DNA of 13,009 nt, taken from positions 1-13,009 of the forward strand of contig JANYEU010000296.1 in NCBI GenBank assembly GCA_025362915.1. The letters run 5' to 3'. The position numbers were made by a program, and so were the translations under genes. Of this stretch, positions 6,475 through 13,009 are shown piece after piece. Origin of the DNA: Chitinophagaceae bacterium. GTDB taxonomy: Bacteria; Bacteroidota; Bacteroidia; Chitinophagales; Chitinophagaceae. Positions within the stretch are counted from its first letter, which is position 1, and the number at the start of each line of letters is the position of its first letter. The notes beneath the pieces are model-generated. The model saw nothing but the letters and a program-made list of their open reading frames with translations, did no database searches and was not told the DNA's origin.

Positions 6475-6504
6475 AAAAAACCCGATGCAAGAATACATCG
6501 GGTT
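6475..6504 (-). terminator. Intrinsic terminator of the dihydrolipoyl dehydrogenase gene
   Basis: On the minus strand the stem AACCCGATG pairs with CATCGGGTT around the loop TATTCTTG and continues into a T run (plus-strand A run at 6475-6480). It lies 33 bp past the stop codon of the gene at 6538-7947. The loop and its closing bases are identical to those of the terminator at 5122-5153. Confidence 0.85.
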
Positions 6505-6537
6505 AATCATTATGAAAACCAAAAACAAACACAAAGT

Positions 6538-7947
6538 TTAAATATCGGTTGCTTCACCGTAAGCTACTGCGGTAGCTTCCTTAAAACCTTCACTCATGGT
6601 AGGGTGGGGGTGTATAGCATTCAATATTTCGTGAGCAGTAGTTTCCAGTTTCCTTGCGGCAACTGCTTCTGCAATCATTTCTGTTACGTTGGTGCCAATC
6701 ATGTGCGCACCCAATAGCTCACCATACTTGGCATCGTAAATTACCTTTACAAACCCTTCTGTATTACCAGATGCACTTGCTTTTCCACTAGCTACAAAAG
6801 GAAATTTACCCACTTTCAATTCGTATCCAGCCTCTTTTGCGGCTTTCTCCGTCATACCTACGCTCGCTATTTCTGGTGAGCAATAAGTACAACCCGGAAC
6901 ATTACCATAGTCAATAACATCAGGTAAATGGTTTAATTTCTTTTCGTTGTAACCAATAAATTCAGCAGCATTGATACCTTCTTTGCTAGCTACGTGTGCC
7001 AATGCCTGACCCGGTGTTGCATCACCAATTGCCAAGATACCCGCTACGCTGGTTTGACCATATTTATCTGTTACGATCTTTCCTTTTTCTGTCTTGATGC
7101 CCATTTCTTCCAAACCAATATTTTCAATATTAGCTACCACGCCCACAGCACTCAATACGATGTCAGCTTCCAAGGTAACATAACTGCCATCTTGTAATTT
7201 CACTTTGGCTTTTACGCCTTCTTCCGCAAGGTAAACGCTTTCCACAGAAGCATTGGTCATTATTTCAATGCCTTGTTTCTTGTAGCTTTTTTCCAGTTCC
7301 TTACTGATGTCCTCATCTTCTACGGGTACTATGCGTGGCAAGAATTCTACAATGGTCACTTTTGTGCCCATGCTATTATAGAAGTATGCAAACTCAACTC
7401 CTATTGCACCACTACCCACTATAATCATGCTTTTTGGTTGTGTTGGCAATACCATTGCTTCCCTATAACCAATTATTTTTTTACCATCAATAGGTAAATT
7501 TGGCAATTGACGGCCACGACCACCCGTTGCTATAACAATATACTTTCCTTCTACGATAGATTTACTTCCATCGGCAGCAGAAACTTCTACCTGACCCTTG
7601 GCTTTTATCTTGCCAAAGCCCATTATTACATCAATCTTGTTCTTGCGCATCAAAAACTGAACACCCTTGCTCATTTTATCTGCTACACCACGGCTACGCT
7701 TTACCACACCTTCAAAATCGTGTTGGATACCGGTTGCAGTGATGCCATAATCGGCAGAATGTTTCAAATATTCATACACTTGGGCACTCTTCAACAAAGC
7801 CTTTGTAGGGATACAACCCCAATTGAGACAAACGCCGCCCAAACTTTCTTTTTCAATGATTGCTACTTTAAAACCAAGCTGCGAAGCACGAATAGCAGCA
7901 GGATATCCACCAGGACCACTCCCTAAAACAATTACATCGTATGCCAT
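6538..7947 (-). CDS. lpdA: Dihydrolipoyl dehydrogenase (E3)
   Basis: E3 is the FAD- and NAD-dependent flavoprotein that re-oxidises the dihydrolipoyl arms of pyruvate, 2-oxoglutarate and branched-chain dehydrogenase complexes and the glycine cleavage system. The 469 residues show the FAD dinucleotide fold G-S-G-P-G-G at 9-14, the redox disulfide C40-L-N-W-G-C45, the NAD fold G-S-G-A-I-G-V-E at 178-185, and the second FAD contact A-I-G-D-A at 306-310. The dimerisation domain has H448-P-T-M-S-E453 as the catalytic His-Glu pair. An extra C-T-Y-C (353-356) lies before the usual P-E-I-A-S-V-G. No other complex subunit is adjacent. A terminator follows, and a candidate promoter lies about 75-105 bp upstream. 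Confidence 0.97.
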   Translation of the reverse strand: MAYDVIVLGSGPGGYPAAIRASQLGFKVAIIEKESLGGVCLNWGCIPTKALLKSAQVYEYLKHSADYGITATGIQHDFEGVVKRSRGVADKMSKGVQFLMRKNKIDVIMGFGKIKAKGQVEVSAADGSKSIVEGKYIVIATGGRGRQLPNLPIDGKKIIGYREAMVLPTQPKSMIIVGSGAIGVEFAYFYNSMGTKVTIVEFLPRIVPVEDEDISKELEKSYKKQGIEIMTNASVESVYLAEEGVKAKVKLQDGSYVTLEADIVLSAVGVVANIENIGLEEMGIKTEKGKIVTDKYGQTSVAGILAIGDATPGQALAHVASKEGINAAEFIGYNEKKLNHLPDVIDYGNVPGCTYCSPEIASVGMTEKAAKEAGYELKVGKFPFVASGKASASGNTEGFVKVIYDAKYGELLGAHMIGTNVTEMIAEAVAARKLETTAHEILNAIHPHPTMSEGFKEATAVAYGEATDI

Positions 7948-8022
7948 AATATTTCTTTGATTATTTTAAAAACAAAAAGAAGATAGCTTTTTCATTTGCC
8001 ACCCCTATTCATATTGCGACGG

Positions 8023-8052
8023 CGAAAATAGCTGCTTATCTTCAAACAGCAA
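8023..8052 (-). promoter_or_regulatory. Candidate Bacteroidota promoter for lpdA
   Basis: On the minus strand TTG (plus 8050-8052) is followed after 19 nt by TATTTTCG (plus 8023-8030), one mismatch from the Bacteroidota -7 element TAnnTTTG. It would give a leader of about 70 nt before the lpdA ATG. This is a sequence match only. Confidence 0.4.
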
Positions 8053-8138
8053 AGGGTTGTTTTATACGAAAACGTTTGAATATTGGTTTATTTGTATTTA
8101 TTTCTATTCTAGTACAGTATATGCACACATATCAATGT

Positions 8139-10577
8139 CTAGCGTCCTCTTCCACTAACATCATCATTAGAAATGCTGCGTTCATTCTTTTTAATGCTAC
8201 TACCCAATTGTCCAAACTTATACTTTAATGTAAAGTTTATCCTTCGCCCATAATTCACATCATAATTATACTGGTTAAAGCTGGAGGTATTTGTATAGAA
8301 ATCTACTTTTCTGGTTTCAATAAATGGATCGCCAGCATAAATGGAAAAATTCAATTTCTTCTTAAGTAAATCTTTTGATGCACTGAAAGAAGCATAGAAA
8401 TATTCATTATCCCTTCCCTGAAGCAAAACGTAGCGGCTATCATAACCTATATCAAACCCAACATGAAAATCATGTTTAAAGTTATAGCTTGTATTTACAA
8501 AGCAATGCCCCTGAAAACCACTGTTGTTATATAACTCCCCATTGTAAGTTCCTTTCAGCCAAACGTGTAATAACTGAGAATTGATGCTTATATTCAAATC
8601 TTTAGTTATTGGATAGTTGGCATTCAGCGTTAGCCCCAGCCCCCTGTTTTCTCCCACATTCTTATAAGTGGATATTGTTATGGTGTCCTTGGTTACAGAT
8701 GTTACATTCTCTACTGTGTTATTTGCAAAACTATAAGCAAGACCCACTGTGATGGATCCCTTCTTGGAATTGGTATAATTCATTTCTATCGAATGATTAA
8801 TTACCGGTTGCAAATCAGGATTTCCTTCATTCAACACCAATGGATTGGATCTATCTACAAAAGGATTCAATTGCCAGATACCGGGGCGTTGAATCCTTTT
8901 AGTGTAGCCCAGGGTGATACTATTACTGCCATTAAATTTTCTTTGCATAGATACGGATGGTACCCAATTATAATAGTTTTGCTTGGCAGTGTTTCCCACC
9001 GATGCAAAGTCGGCATCTACTGTAGTTTGTTCTACACGTAAGCCAGCTTTAACAACAAACTTGTCCAACTTCAATTCGTACGAATTATAAATACTGTACA
9101 CATTCTGCTGGTAACCAAAATTATTTGTTTGGCTTGGCACAATAATATATTGTTTACTGGCAGAGTCATAATCATCATTTCTAAAGTCGCTGAAATTGTT
9201 TCTAAGTATAGCCTTTACGCCCGCTTCTACCGTTATCTTCTTTAGTGGATGCACGTAATCAAGCTGTGCCGTATGTTCCGTTGTGCCAGAATTATTATAC
9301 TGATTATAGTTTGGAACATTGTAATGGTACATTTTGGCATACAGTATATTGGCATGTTGGTCGCTCACTTGCGAGCTGTATTTATAGGATGCCGTAAGCA
9401 ATTGGTCTTTGTTTTTCTTGAATCCAAGTTGATAATCCACAGAACCATCACCGCCATTATAACTACTCTTTCCATTGTTTCCCAAACTATAGGACTGTTG
9501 TATTGAATGATTGGCATTTTCCAACGTAGAAGTTGATGAATAGTAGTTTTTATTGTCATTCAAATATAATTCTCCAGATACGGTTAATAAGTTTAAACTA
9601 TCAAACTCATAACTGGTTTCCAAACTGCCATAGGTATTGTCTCCCCTATAATTATTTACTCCATTTTGGGATAGATAAGAAACCACAGGGCTTATTATAT
9701 TATTGGTGTATCCATTTGTGGTTTGCAGCGTCTTATCTCTTGCGTTATAACCAAGGTATCCGTTCAATCCAAACTTGCCCTGTTTCCAGGTGCCATTTAC
9801 ATTAATACCATATCCATAAAGGGTGTTATATTTGGTACTGATGCTGCCATTATAGCCTTGGTCTACATTCTTTTTTGTAATGATATTAATAATACCAGCC
9901 AATCCTTCAGCATCATATTTAGCCGGAGGCGTAGTAATCACTTCTATTTTAAGGATATTACTTGCCGGCATCGATTTAAAAACGTCCGAAGGGTTTCTGG
10001 CAACCAACGCCGAAGGTTTACCATTAATTAAGATTTTATAATTACCACTGCCTTTTAGCTTTATATTCTCCGAAGCATCTACAGAAACCATCGGCACTTT
10101 GCGCAGCATGTCCAACACATTTGTTGCATTATTTTCGGGGTCTGCCTGCACATCGTAACTTATCCTATCCACCTCTTGTTTTATTATTGGCTTCACTACG
10201 GTAGTGCTAACCACCACTTCGTTTAGGTTGGTTGATGCAGTTGCCAATTGTATTTCACCTACATTTATAACAGTGCCGCTTGTATCAAAGGATGGAAGTA
10301 CGATGTTTTTGTTTTGATAGCCCACGGTAGCCACTTGAAGCAAGTACGTTTTAATGGGCAATGATTTAAACTCAAAGTTGCCATTATCTTTTGTCAGTGT
10401 TGTTCTTACCGCCTGATTGGTTGCCTTATCTATTAACGATAAGGTAGTGTAGGGCAAGGGACTTTTCTTTATAGAATCTGTTACGTTTCCCTTAATGATT
10501 CCTGTTTGTGCCAATGATTTAGTGTGCAGGCTTGCGACTAGTAGGATGCCAGTAATAATGAGTAGCTTTTTGTACAT
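8139..10577 (-). CDS. TonB-dependent-receptor-like outer membrane beta-barrel protein
   Basis: The 812-residue protein begins with a signal peptide (M-Y-K-K-L-L, hydrophobic to about 17, likely cut after S-L-A-Q at 24). Next comes a carboxypeptidase-regulatory-like beta-sandwich (about 27-115, G-I-I-K-G-N-V-T-D onward) and a TonB plug domain (about 120-240, containing I-L-I-N-G-K-P-S and the ending A-G-I-I-N-I-I-T-K-K-N). A long series of alternating Y/N/S-rich amphipathic strands forms an outer-membrane barrel. The P-P-A-K-Y-D-A-E-G and C-terminal I-S-N-D-D features fit the OMP_b-brl_3 family of Bacteroidota. No SusD-like partner is adjacent, so it is probably not a classical polysaccharide-uptake pair, and the ligand cannot be told. 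No recognisable TonB box was identified. It has its own promoter at 10640-10670. Confidence 0.92.
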   Translation of the reverse strand: MYKKLLIITGILLVASLHTKSLAQTGIIKGNVTDSIKKSPLPYTTLSLIDKATNQAVRTTLTKDNGNFEFKSLPIKTYLLQVATVGYQNKNIVLPSFDTSGTVINVGEIQLATASTNLNEVVVSTTVVKPIIKQEVDRISYDVQADPENNATNVLDMLRKVPMVSVDASENIKLKGSGNYKILINGKPSALVARNPSDVFKSMPASNILKIEVITTPPAKYDAEGLAGIINIITKKNVDQGYNGSISTKYNTLYGYGINVNGTWKQGKFGLNGYLGYNARDKTLQTTNGYTNNIISPVVSYLSQNGVNNYRGDNTYGSLETSYEFDSLNLLTVSGELYLNDNKNYYSSTSTLENANHSIQQSYSLGNNGKSSYNGGDGSVDYQLGFKKNKDQLLTASYKYSSQVSDQHANILYAKMYHYNVPNYNQYNNSGTTEHTAQLDYVHPLKKITVEAGVKAILRNNFSDFRNDDYDSASKQYIIVPSQTNNFGYQQNVYSIYNSYELKLDKFVVKAGLRVEQTTVDADFASVGNTAKQNYYNWVPSVSMQRKFNGSNSITLGYTKRIQRPGIWQLNPFVDRSNPLVLNEGNPDLQPVINHSIEMNYTNSKKGSITVGLAYSFANNTVENVTSVTKDTITISTYKNVGENRGLGLTLNANYPITKDLNISINSQLLHVWLKGTYNGELYNNSGFQGHCFVNTSYNFKHDFHVGFDIGYDSRYVLLQGRDNEYFYASFSASKDLLKKKLNFSIYAGDPFIETRKVDFYTNTSSFNQYNYDVNYGRRINFTLKYKFGQLGSSIKKNERSISNDDVSGRGR

Positions 10578-10639
10578 GTAATTGGAATAAAGTTTTCAGA
10601 AGCTAGTTGCTTCCGGGGTAAATATTGAGTTCTTACAGG

Positions 10640-10670
10640 CAAACCTAAGGCAACGATTATTACTGACCAA
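10640..10670 (-). promoter_or_regulatory. Bacteroidota-type promoter of the receptor gene
   Basis: On the minus strand TTG (plus 10668-10670) is followed after 20 nt by TAGGTTTG (plus 10640-10647), an exact match to the -7 consensus TAnnTTTG at the expected spacing. Transcription would start near 10633, giving a leader of about 55 nt before the ATG at 10577. Confidence 0.7.
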
Positions 10671-10819
10671 TTAATTTTTGATTAACAAGTTGGCTAATAA
10701 TTTAAAAAGCGTAACTACTTAGGGGCTAATTTTCTACAAGAGGTAGCGGTTTTCGGAGAAATTTTATGATAGTCAGACGGATGATTCCTACGCTAGTTCT
10801 ACTGGAGTGTTCAAACATA

Positions 10820-10855
10820 AAAAAAGCCCTTTCCATAAAAGGAAAAGGCTTTTTT
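10820..10855 (-). terminator. Intrinsic terminator for the minus-strand hypothetical gene
   Basis: A 15-bp stem with one mismatch, AAAAAAGCCCTTTCC (10820-10834) with GGAAAAGGCTTTTTT (10841-10855) around a 6-nt loop, has T runs in both directions. It lies about 20 bp past the stop of the gene at 10876-11562. The symmetric arms would also stop plus-strand transcription. Confidence 0.85.
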
Positions 10856-10875
10856 GTATTTCTTATATCTTTTCT

Positions 10876-11562
10876 TTATGGCACCATAATGCTTACAATG
10901 TTAGTCATTTGGCTGGTACCTGCGGTATTTGTTACCACACAAACAGCCTGAACAATAGTTCCGCTAGGAAGCCCTGAAATGAGAATGTGTTTGTGCGTTT
11001 CGGGGTGTACCGTTACAATGGCAGGTACATTGGGCGCAATACCCGTACCCACCCTTTTTACGATGCTCATGTCGGCACCAGTAAAATAATTGATAAAACC
11101 ACGTGCGCCTTTCATGCCTGTTATCTTTAAATAAATGGTGCCTGTGCCTTTTTGAACATCATAATCCAAGGTTATTTCATCAAATATTGCCGATGGGGTA
11201 GATTGCTCTGCGGTAGGCGTAAAGCCAGCAGCTTTTATAATCGCCTCATCGCCCATGGCAGCAGCTTCTACTATCAATGCCCAATAGCTAAGGGTAGTAT
11301 CAGCAAGGGCTACAGCTTTTTTTAAATCTGATTTTGCTTTTTTGCTGCCACCTTCTGCTAACAAAGCTTGGGTGGTGATGGCCGTTATCTGTGTTTGACC
11401 AGCAGCATAACTATATAAGGTAGAATTATTAATAAATCCGCTACCAACCGGATTCATTGCATTGAAATTTGCTTGGTAAGAAATTGTTTTCTTTTCGGGA
11501 GAAAGACCAAGAAATGCATGCGAAACGTGTTGTTTGAGTAACATAGTTTTTTTATTAGACAT
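10876..11562 (-). CDS. Hypothetical protein with C-terminal fibronectin-III-like domain
   Basis: I do not recognise a function. From ATG 11562 it is a 228-residue soluble protein without signal peptide or membrane segment. The first half is helical and alanine-rich (about 40-110, with a lysine-rich K-K-A-K-S-D-L-K-K-A). The second half is strand-rich and ends in I-L-I-S-G-L-P-S-G-T-I-V-Q-A-V-C-V-V-T-N-T-A-G-T-S with S-I-M-V-P last. That is the pattern of a fibronectin-III-like sheet and is loosely like the end of the protein at 2-358. The candidate promoter overlaps the first codons: TAGCTTTG lies directly before ATG 11562, so the next ATG, at 11542-11544 (M-L-L-K-Q-H), may be the true start, giving 222 residues. 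It has its own terminator and no co-directional partner with clear function. Confidence 0.8.
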   Translation of the reverse strand: MSNKKTMLLKQHVSHAFLGLSPEKKTISYQANFNAMNPVGSGFINNSTLYSYAAGQTQITAITTQALLAEGGSKKAKSDLKKAVALADTTLSYWALIVEAAAMGDEAIIKAAGFTPTAEQSTPSAIFDEITLDYDVQKGTGTIYLKITGMKGARGFINYFTGADMSIVKRVGTGIAPNVPAIVTVHPETHKHILISGLPSGTIVQAVCVVTNTAGTSQMTNIVSIMVP

Positions 11563-11594
11563 CAAAGCTATACTAAATAAAACGTAACTAACAA
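11563..11594 (-). promoter_or_regulatory. Bacteroidota-type promoter at the start of the hypothetical gene
   Basis: On the minus strand TTG (plus 11592-11594) is followed after 21 nt by TAGCTTTG (plus 11563-11570), an exact TAnnTTTG. It touches the ATG at 11562. A transcript starting about 4-7 nt downstream would miss that ATG and point to the ATG at 11544 as the initiator. Confidence 0.55.
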
Positions 11595-11689
11595 TAAACT
11601 TTTAAGATTTTTTTTAATTTTCTTTTTTTTTGATGAATAAAATATTTTTAACGACTAATAGTTACTTTTTATCGACAAAATAAATATTT

Positions 11690-11986
11690 TTAATACGAGG
11701 ATAAATGCTCATTTTGAGTCCATTGTATCCTCATTTCATAAAAATATCCGTACAACTTTGGGGCAAACTTGTACAACTTTGGCGTAAAGTTGTACAGAAA
11801 AAAGTAGAAGTTGTACAACTTTTGGCAAATGTTGTACAAGATTGGTTTTAAGCTGTACAAGTTTGGGCAAAAGTTGTACGAAAAAAAGTGAATCTTGTAC
11901 AACTTTAGGGTAAAGTTGTACAAGATTGGTTTAAAGTTGTACGAGTTTGGAGCAAAGTTGTACGGATATTTCTGGGTATAAGTCAC
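11690..11986 (-). CDS. Doubtful Tyr/Asn/Phe-rich heptad ORF read through the 21-bp array
   Basis: This minus-strand frame stays open through all ten 21-bp units from a GTG at 11986. It gives seven-residue repeats of the form Y-N-F-x-P-K-L with variants such as Y-S-L-K-P-I-L and Y-N-F-Y-F-F-L. It is 98 residues with no signal peptide and no recognisable domain. A 21-bp unit keeps any frame in phase, so openness alone is weak evidence. Comparing paired units of the array gives no excess of third-position changes in this frame. I think it more likely a by-product of the repeat than a real gene. Confidence 0.2.
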   Translation of the reverse strand: MTYTQKYPYNFAPNSYNFKPILYNFTLKLYKIHFFSYNFCPNLYSLKPILYNICQKLYNFYFFLYNFTPKLYKFAPKLYGYFYEMRIQWTQNEHLSSY

Positions 11987-12112
11987 CTGTTTGTGATTGA
12001 GAAGACTATAAAGTATTCATTATCAATTATTTTTTTGGTTTCTGCCATCGTAATTGCTCACATTGTAACCAACCTGCAACCTGACTTCTTTAGTTTGCAT
12101 TTGGATGTGTAA
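11705..12112 (+). pseudogene. Possible broken plus-strand reading frame: V-Q-x-W-x-K-V heptads then a membrane segment
   Basis: An ATG at 11705, a few bases after ACGAGGATAA (a GAGG close enough to serve as a Shine-Dalgarno), opens a 48-residue frame. It reads as V-Q-L-W-x-K-L/V heptads and stops at TAA 11849-11851 in unit 5. The same frame meets a TAG in unit 8. It is then open to TAA 12110-12112, where it encodes a hydrophobic segment (Y-S-L-S-I-I-F-L-V-S-A-I-V-I-A) after a GTG at 11993. Two in-frame stops, an unusual residue pattern and no recognised homology make this speculative. The last 39 codons from GTG 11993 could on their own be a small single-pass membrane peptide. Confidence 0.2.
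11742..11971. repeat. Array of ten 21-bp palindromic units bounded by a 12-bp inverted repeat
   Basis: Ten contiguous units of exactly 21 bp run from 11752 to 11961. The typical unit is ACAACTTT, five variable bases, AAAGTTGT, so each unit is close to a palindrome. All eleven unit boundaries carry GTAC, usually within TTGTACAA. Units 3-6 correspond one by one to units 7-10 (3 with 7, 4 with 8, 5 with 9, 6 with 10), an 84-bp higher-order duplication. The array is enclosed by AAATATCCGTAC (11742-11753) and its exact reverse complement GTACGGATATTT (11960-11971). There are no unique spacers, so it is not CRISPR. Confidence 0.9.
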
Positions 12113-12294
12113 ATTCCCTTAAATTTGTATTTGCGCTATTGGAACACGACCGCGTATATTTGATTAGACTTTTAATAATCGGAGTTTATTAAAATATACG
12201 CGGTGAAGAAAAAGAAACCAGTAGCTCATATTTAAGAGTTAGGCGTCATTGTACAGACCCCACTAAAAAAGACCGAATAGACAAAAAATATTAT
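12113..12294. other. Intergenic region before the DUF262 gene
   Basis: It contains the perfect inverted repeat at 12149-12204 and, at 12238-12244, GTTAGGC, which fits the GTTRRRY core of integron-type recombination sites. I found no matching RYYYAAC half on the left side. No TTG/TAnnTTTG promoter for the downstream gene is evident, and no gene is supported. Confidence 0.5.
12149..12204. repeat. Perfect 13-bp inverted repeat with 30-nt loop
   Basis: ACCGCGTATATTT (12149-12161) and AAATATACGCGGT (12192-12204) are exact reverse complements. The loop contains a smaller GATTA (12162-12166) / TAATC (12176-12180) pair, so the folded strand would be a stem with an inner hairpin. There is no T run, so it is not an ordinary terminator. 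It may be a recombination-site fold, a mobile-element end or a regulatory RNA structure. Confidence 0.7.
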
Positions 12295-13009
12295 ATGAAG
12301 GCAAACGAAACAAAAGTAGAAGACTTTTTATCATCTAATAAAACACAATTTGTAATTCCAGTTTACCAAAGAAATTATGATTGGACAACAGGGCAATGTA
12401 AACAACTTTTAGACGACATTCTCGAAGTTGGAACAAGCAAAAAAATGAATGCCCATTTTATTGGTAGTATTGTTTATGTTCACGATGATGTTTACACAGC
12501 ATCAAGAATTAAAGAACTTACTGTTATTGATGGTCAGCAAAGATTAACAACTTTGACACTTGTTTACTTAGTGCTTCATAGACTTGCAAAAGTTATTAAA
12601 AACGAAGGACTTGTAAATGAAATTAGCGAAACATACTTAATAAATAAATTTTCACCAGAAGAAGAAAAACTAAAATTACGACCAACCGACAACAACGATA
12701 GAGCCTTAAAATACTTATTGCGAAGCGATGATAATGAAGAGTATTCTGACTTTTCAAAACTTATTGACAACTTTAATTACTTCAAAGGAAGAATTACAGA
12801 AGACAATTATCAAACTGTTTTGAAAGGACTTTCAAAATTAATGTTTGTAGAAGTTTCGCTTGACAGAGAAAAAGACGACCCACAAAGAATTTTTGAAAGT
12901 TTAAACTCGACAGGTTTGGAACTTGCACAAGCTGACCTAATTCGCAACTATATTTTAATGGGACTTAACCGAAAAGACCAAAATAAAATATACCAAAATT
13001 ATTGGGAAG
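12295..13009 (+). CDS. DUF262 (GmrS-like) domain protein, 3' end outside window
   Basis: The frame is open from ATG 12295 to the right edge (238 residues seen). It shows the DUF262 hallmarks in order: I-P-V-Y-Q-R-N-Y-D-W at 21-30, V-I-D-G-Q-Q-R-L-T-T at 77-86 (the D-G-Q-Q-R nucleotide-handling motif), and F-E-S-L-N-S-T-G-L-E-L-A-Q-A-D-L-I-R-N at 200-218. DUF262 proteins include the GmrS half of GmrSD, BrxU and SspE, which are modification-dependent or NTP-dependent anti-phage nucleases, and many carry a C-terminal DUF1524 HNH nuclease. That half would lie beyond the window. The gene is visibly more A-rich (many AAA, GAA and ACA codons) than the housekeeping genes to the left, consistent with recent acquisition. 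ATG 12295 starts at the usual place about 20 residues before Y-Q-R. Confidence 0.9.
   Translation, partial: MKANETKVEDFLSSNKTQFVIPVYQRNYDWTTGQCKQLLDDILEVGTSKKMNAHFIGSIVYVHDDVYTASRIKELTVIDGQQRLTTLTLVYLVLHRLAKVIKNEGLVNEISETYLINKFSPEEEKLKLRPTDNNDRALKYLLRSDDNEEYSDFSKLIDNFNYFKGRITEDNYQTVLKGLSKLMFVEVSLDREKDDPQRIFESLNSTGLELAQADLIRNYILMGLNRKDQNKIYQNYWE

Noticed and set aside
6994..7926. Plus-strand reading frames inside lpdA
   Set aside because: Antisense shadows; Cys/Thr-rich composition with no motif.
8793..10031. Plus-strand (and one minus-strand) frames inside the receptor gene
   Set aside because: All overlap a full-length beta-barrel receptor in other frames and show no domain.
10766..10951. 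61-residue plus-strand frame
   Set aside because: It runs through a terminator hairpin and into the 3' end of the opposite gene; no family features.
11752..11961. CRISPR array
   Set aside because: Units are contiguous 21-mers without unique spacers, diverged from one another, and no cas gene is nearby.
12238..12244. Complete integron attC site
   Set aside because: GTTAGGC fits the right-hand core, but no RYYYAAC partner was found in the preceding 180 bp, so I do not call an attC.
12576..12770. Minus-strand serine-rich frame
   Set aside because: Shadow of the DUF262 gene.
1..13009. tRNA, rRNA or known riboswitch
   Set aside because: No tRNA-like cloverleaf with GTTCGAA/TTC arm, rRNA segment or familiar riboswitch core was noticed on either strand.

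Overview
The window looks like a chromosomal segment of a Bacteroidota bacterium, probably Chitinophagales/Sphingobacteriales-like. The placement rests on moderate-to-low GC, very weak or absent Shine-Dalgarno sequences, recognisable Bacteroidota promoters (TTG about 19-21 nt before TAnnTTTG), a peptidase-regulatory-domain/TonB-plug outer-membrane receptor, and several imperfect palindromic intergenic elements of a kind common in this phylum. No 16S or other species marker is present, so the genus cannot be fixed.

Layout. 1-358: 3' end of a Bacteroidota-restricted hypothetical protein. 662-1729: class II fructose-bisphosphate aldolase with its own terminator. 1810-2325 (minus): small DUF1801-like protein whose C-terminus is written by an inserted palindromic element. 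2779-4223: accD (fatty-acid synthesis) and smpB (trans-translation), separated by another palindromic repeat that abuts the smpB start codon. 4365-6407: a three-gene unit made of a YCII/DGPF-domain protein, a SnoaL/NTF2-like protein and an ECF42-type sigma factor with a TPR-like C-terminal half; a strong terminator hairpin sits directly in front of the sigma ATG. 6538-7947 (minus): dihydrolipoyl dehydrogenase. 8139-10577 (minus): outer-membrane beta-barrel receptor with a good phylum-type promoter. 10876-11562 (minus): a hypothetical protein with a promoter at its start. 11566-12294: an accessory stretch with no convincing gene. 12295-13009: the 5' part of a DUF262 (GmrS-like) protein that runs off the right edge.

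The left 11.5 kb is mostly housekeeping or conserved Bacteroidota content. The most unusual part is 11.7-12.3 kb. It holds ten exactly 21-bp units, each nearly palindromic with an invariant GTAC at the junctions. The units are arranged in an 84-bp higher-order duplication, and the whole array is closed by a perfect 12-bp inverted repeat. About 180 bp further on is a perfect 13-bp inverted repeat, then the AT-rich, possibly horizontally acquired DUF262 gene. Reading across the units of the array shows no codon-position bias, so I treat it as a DNA- or RNA-level element, although both strands contain open frames through parts of it.

All functional calls come from reading motifs; no database search was possible.
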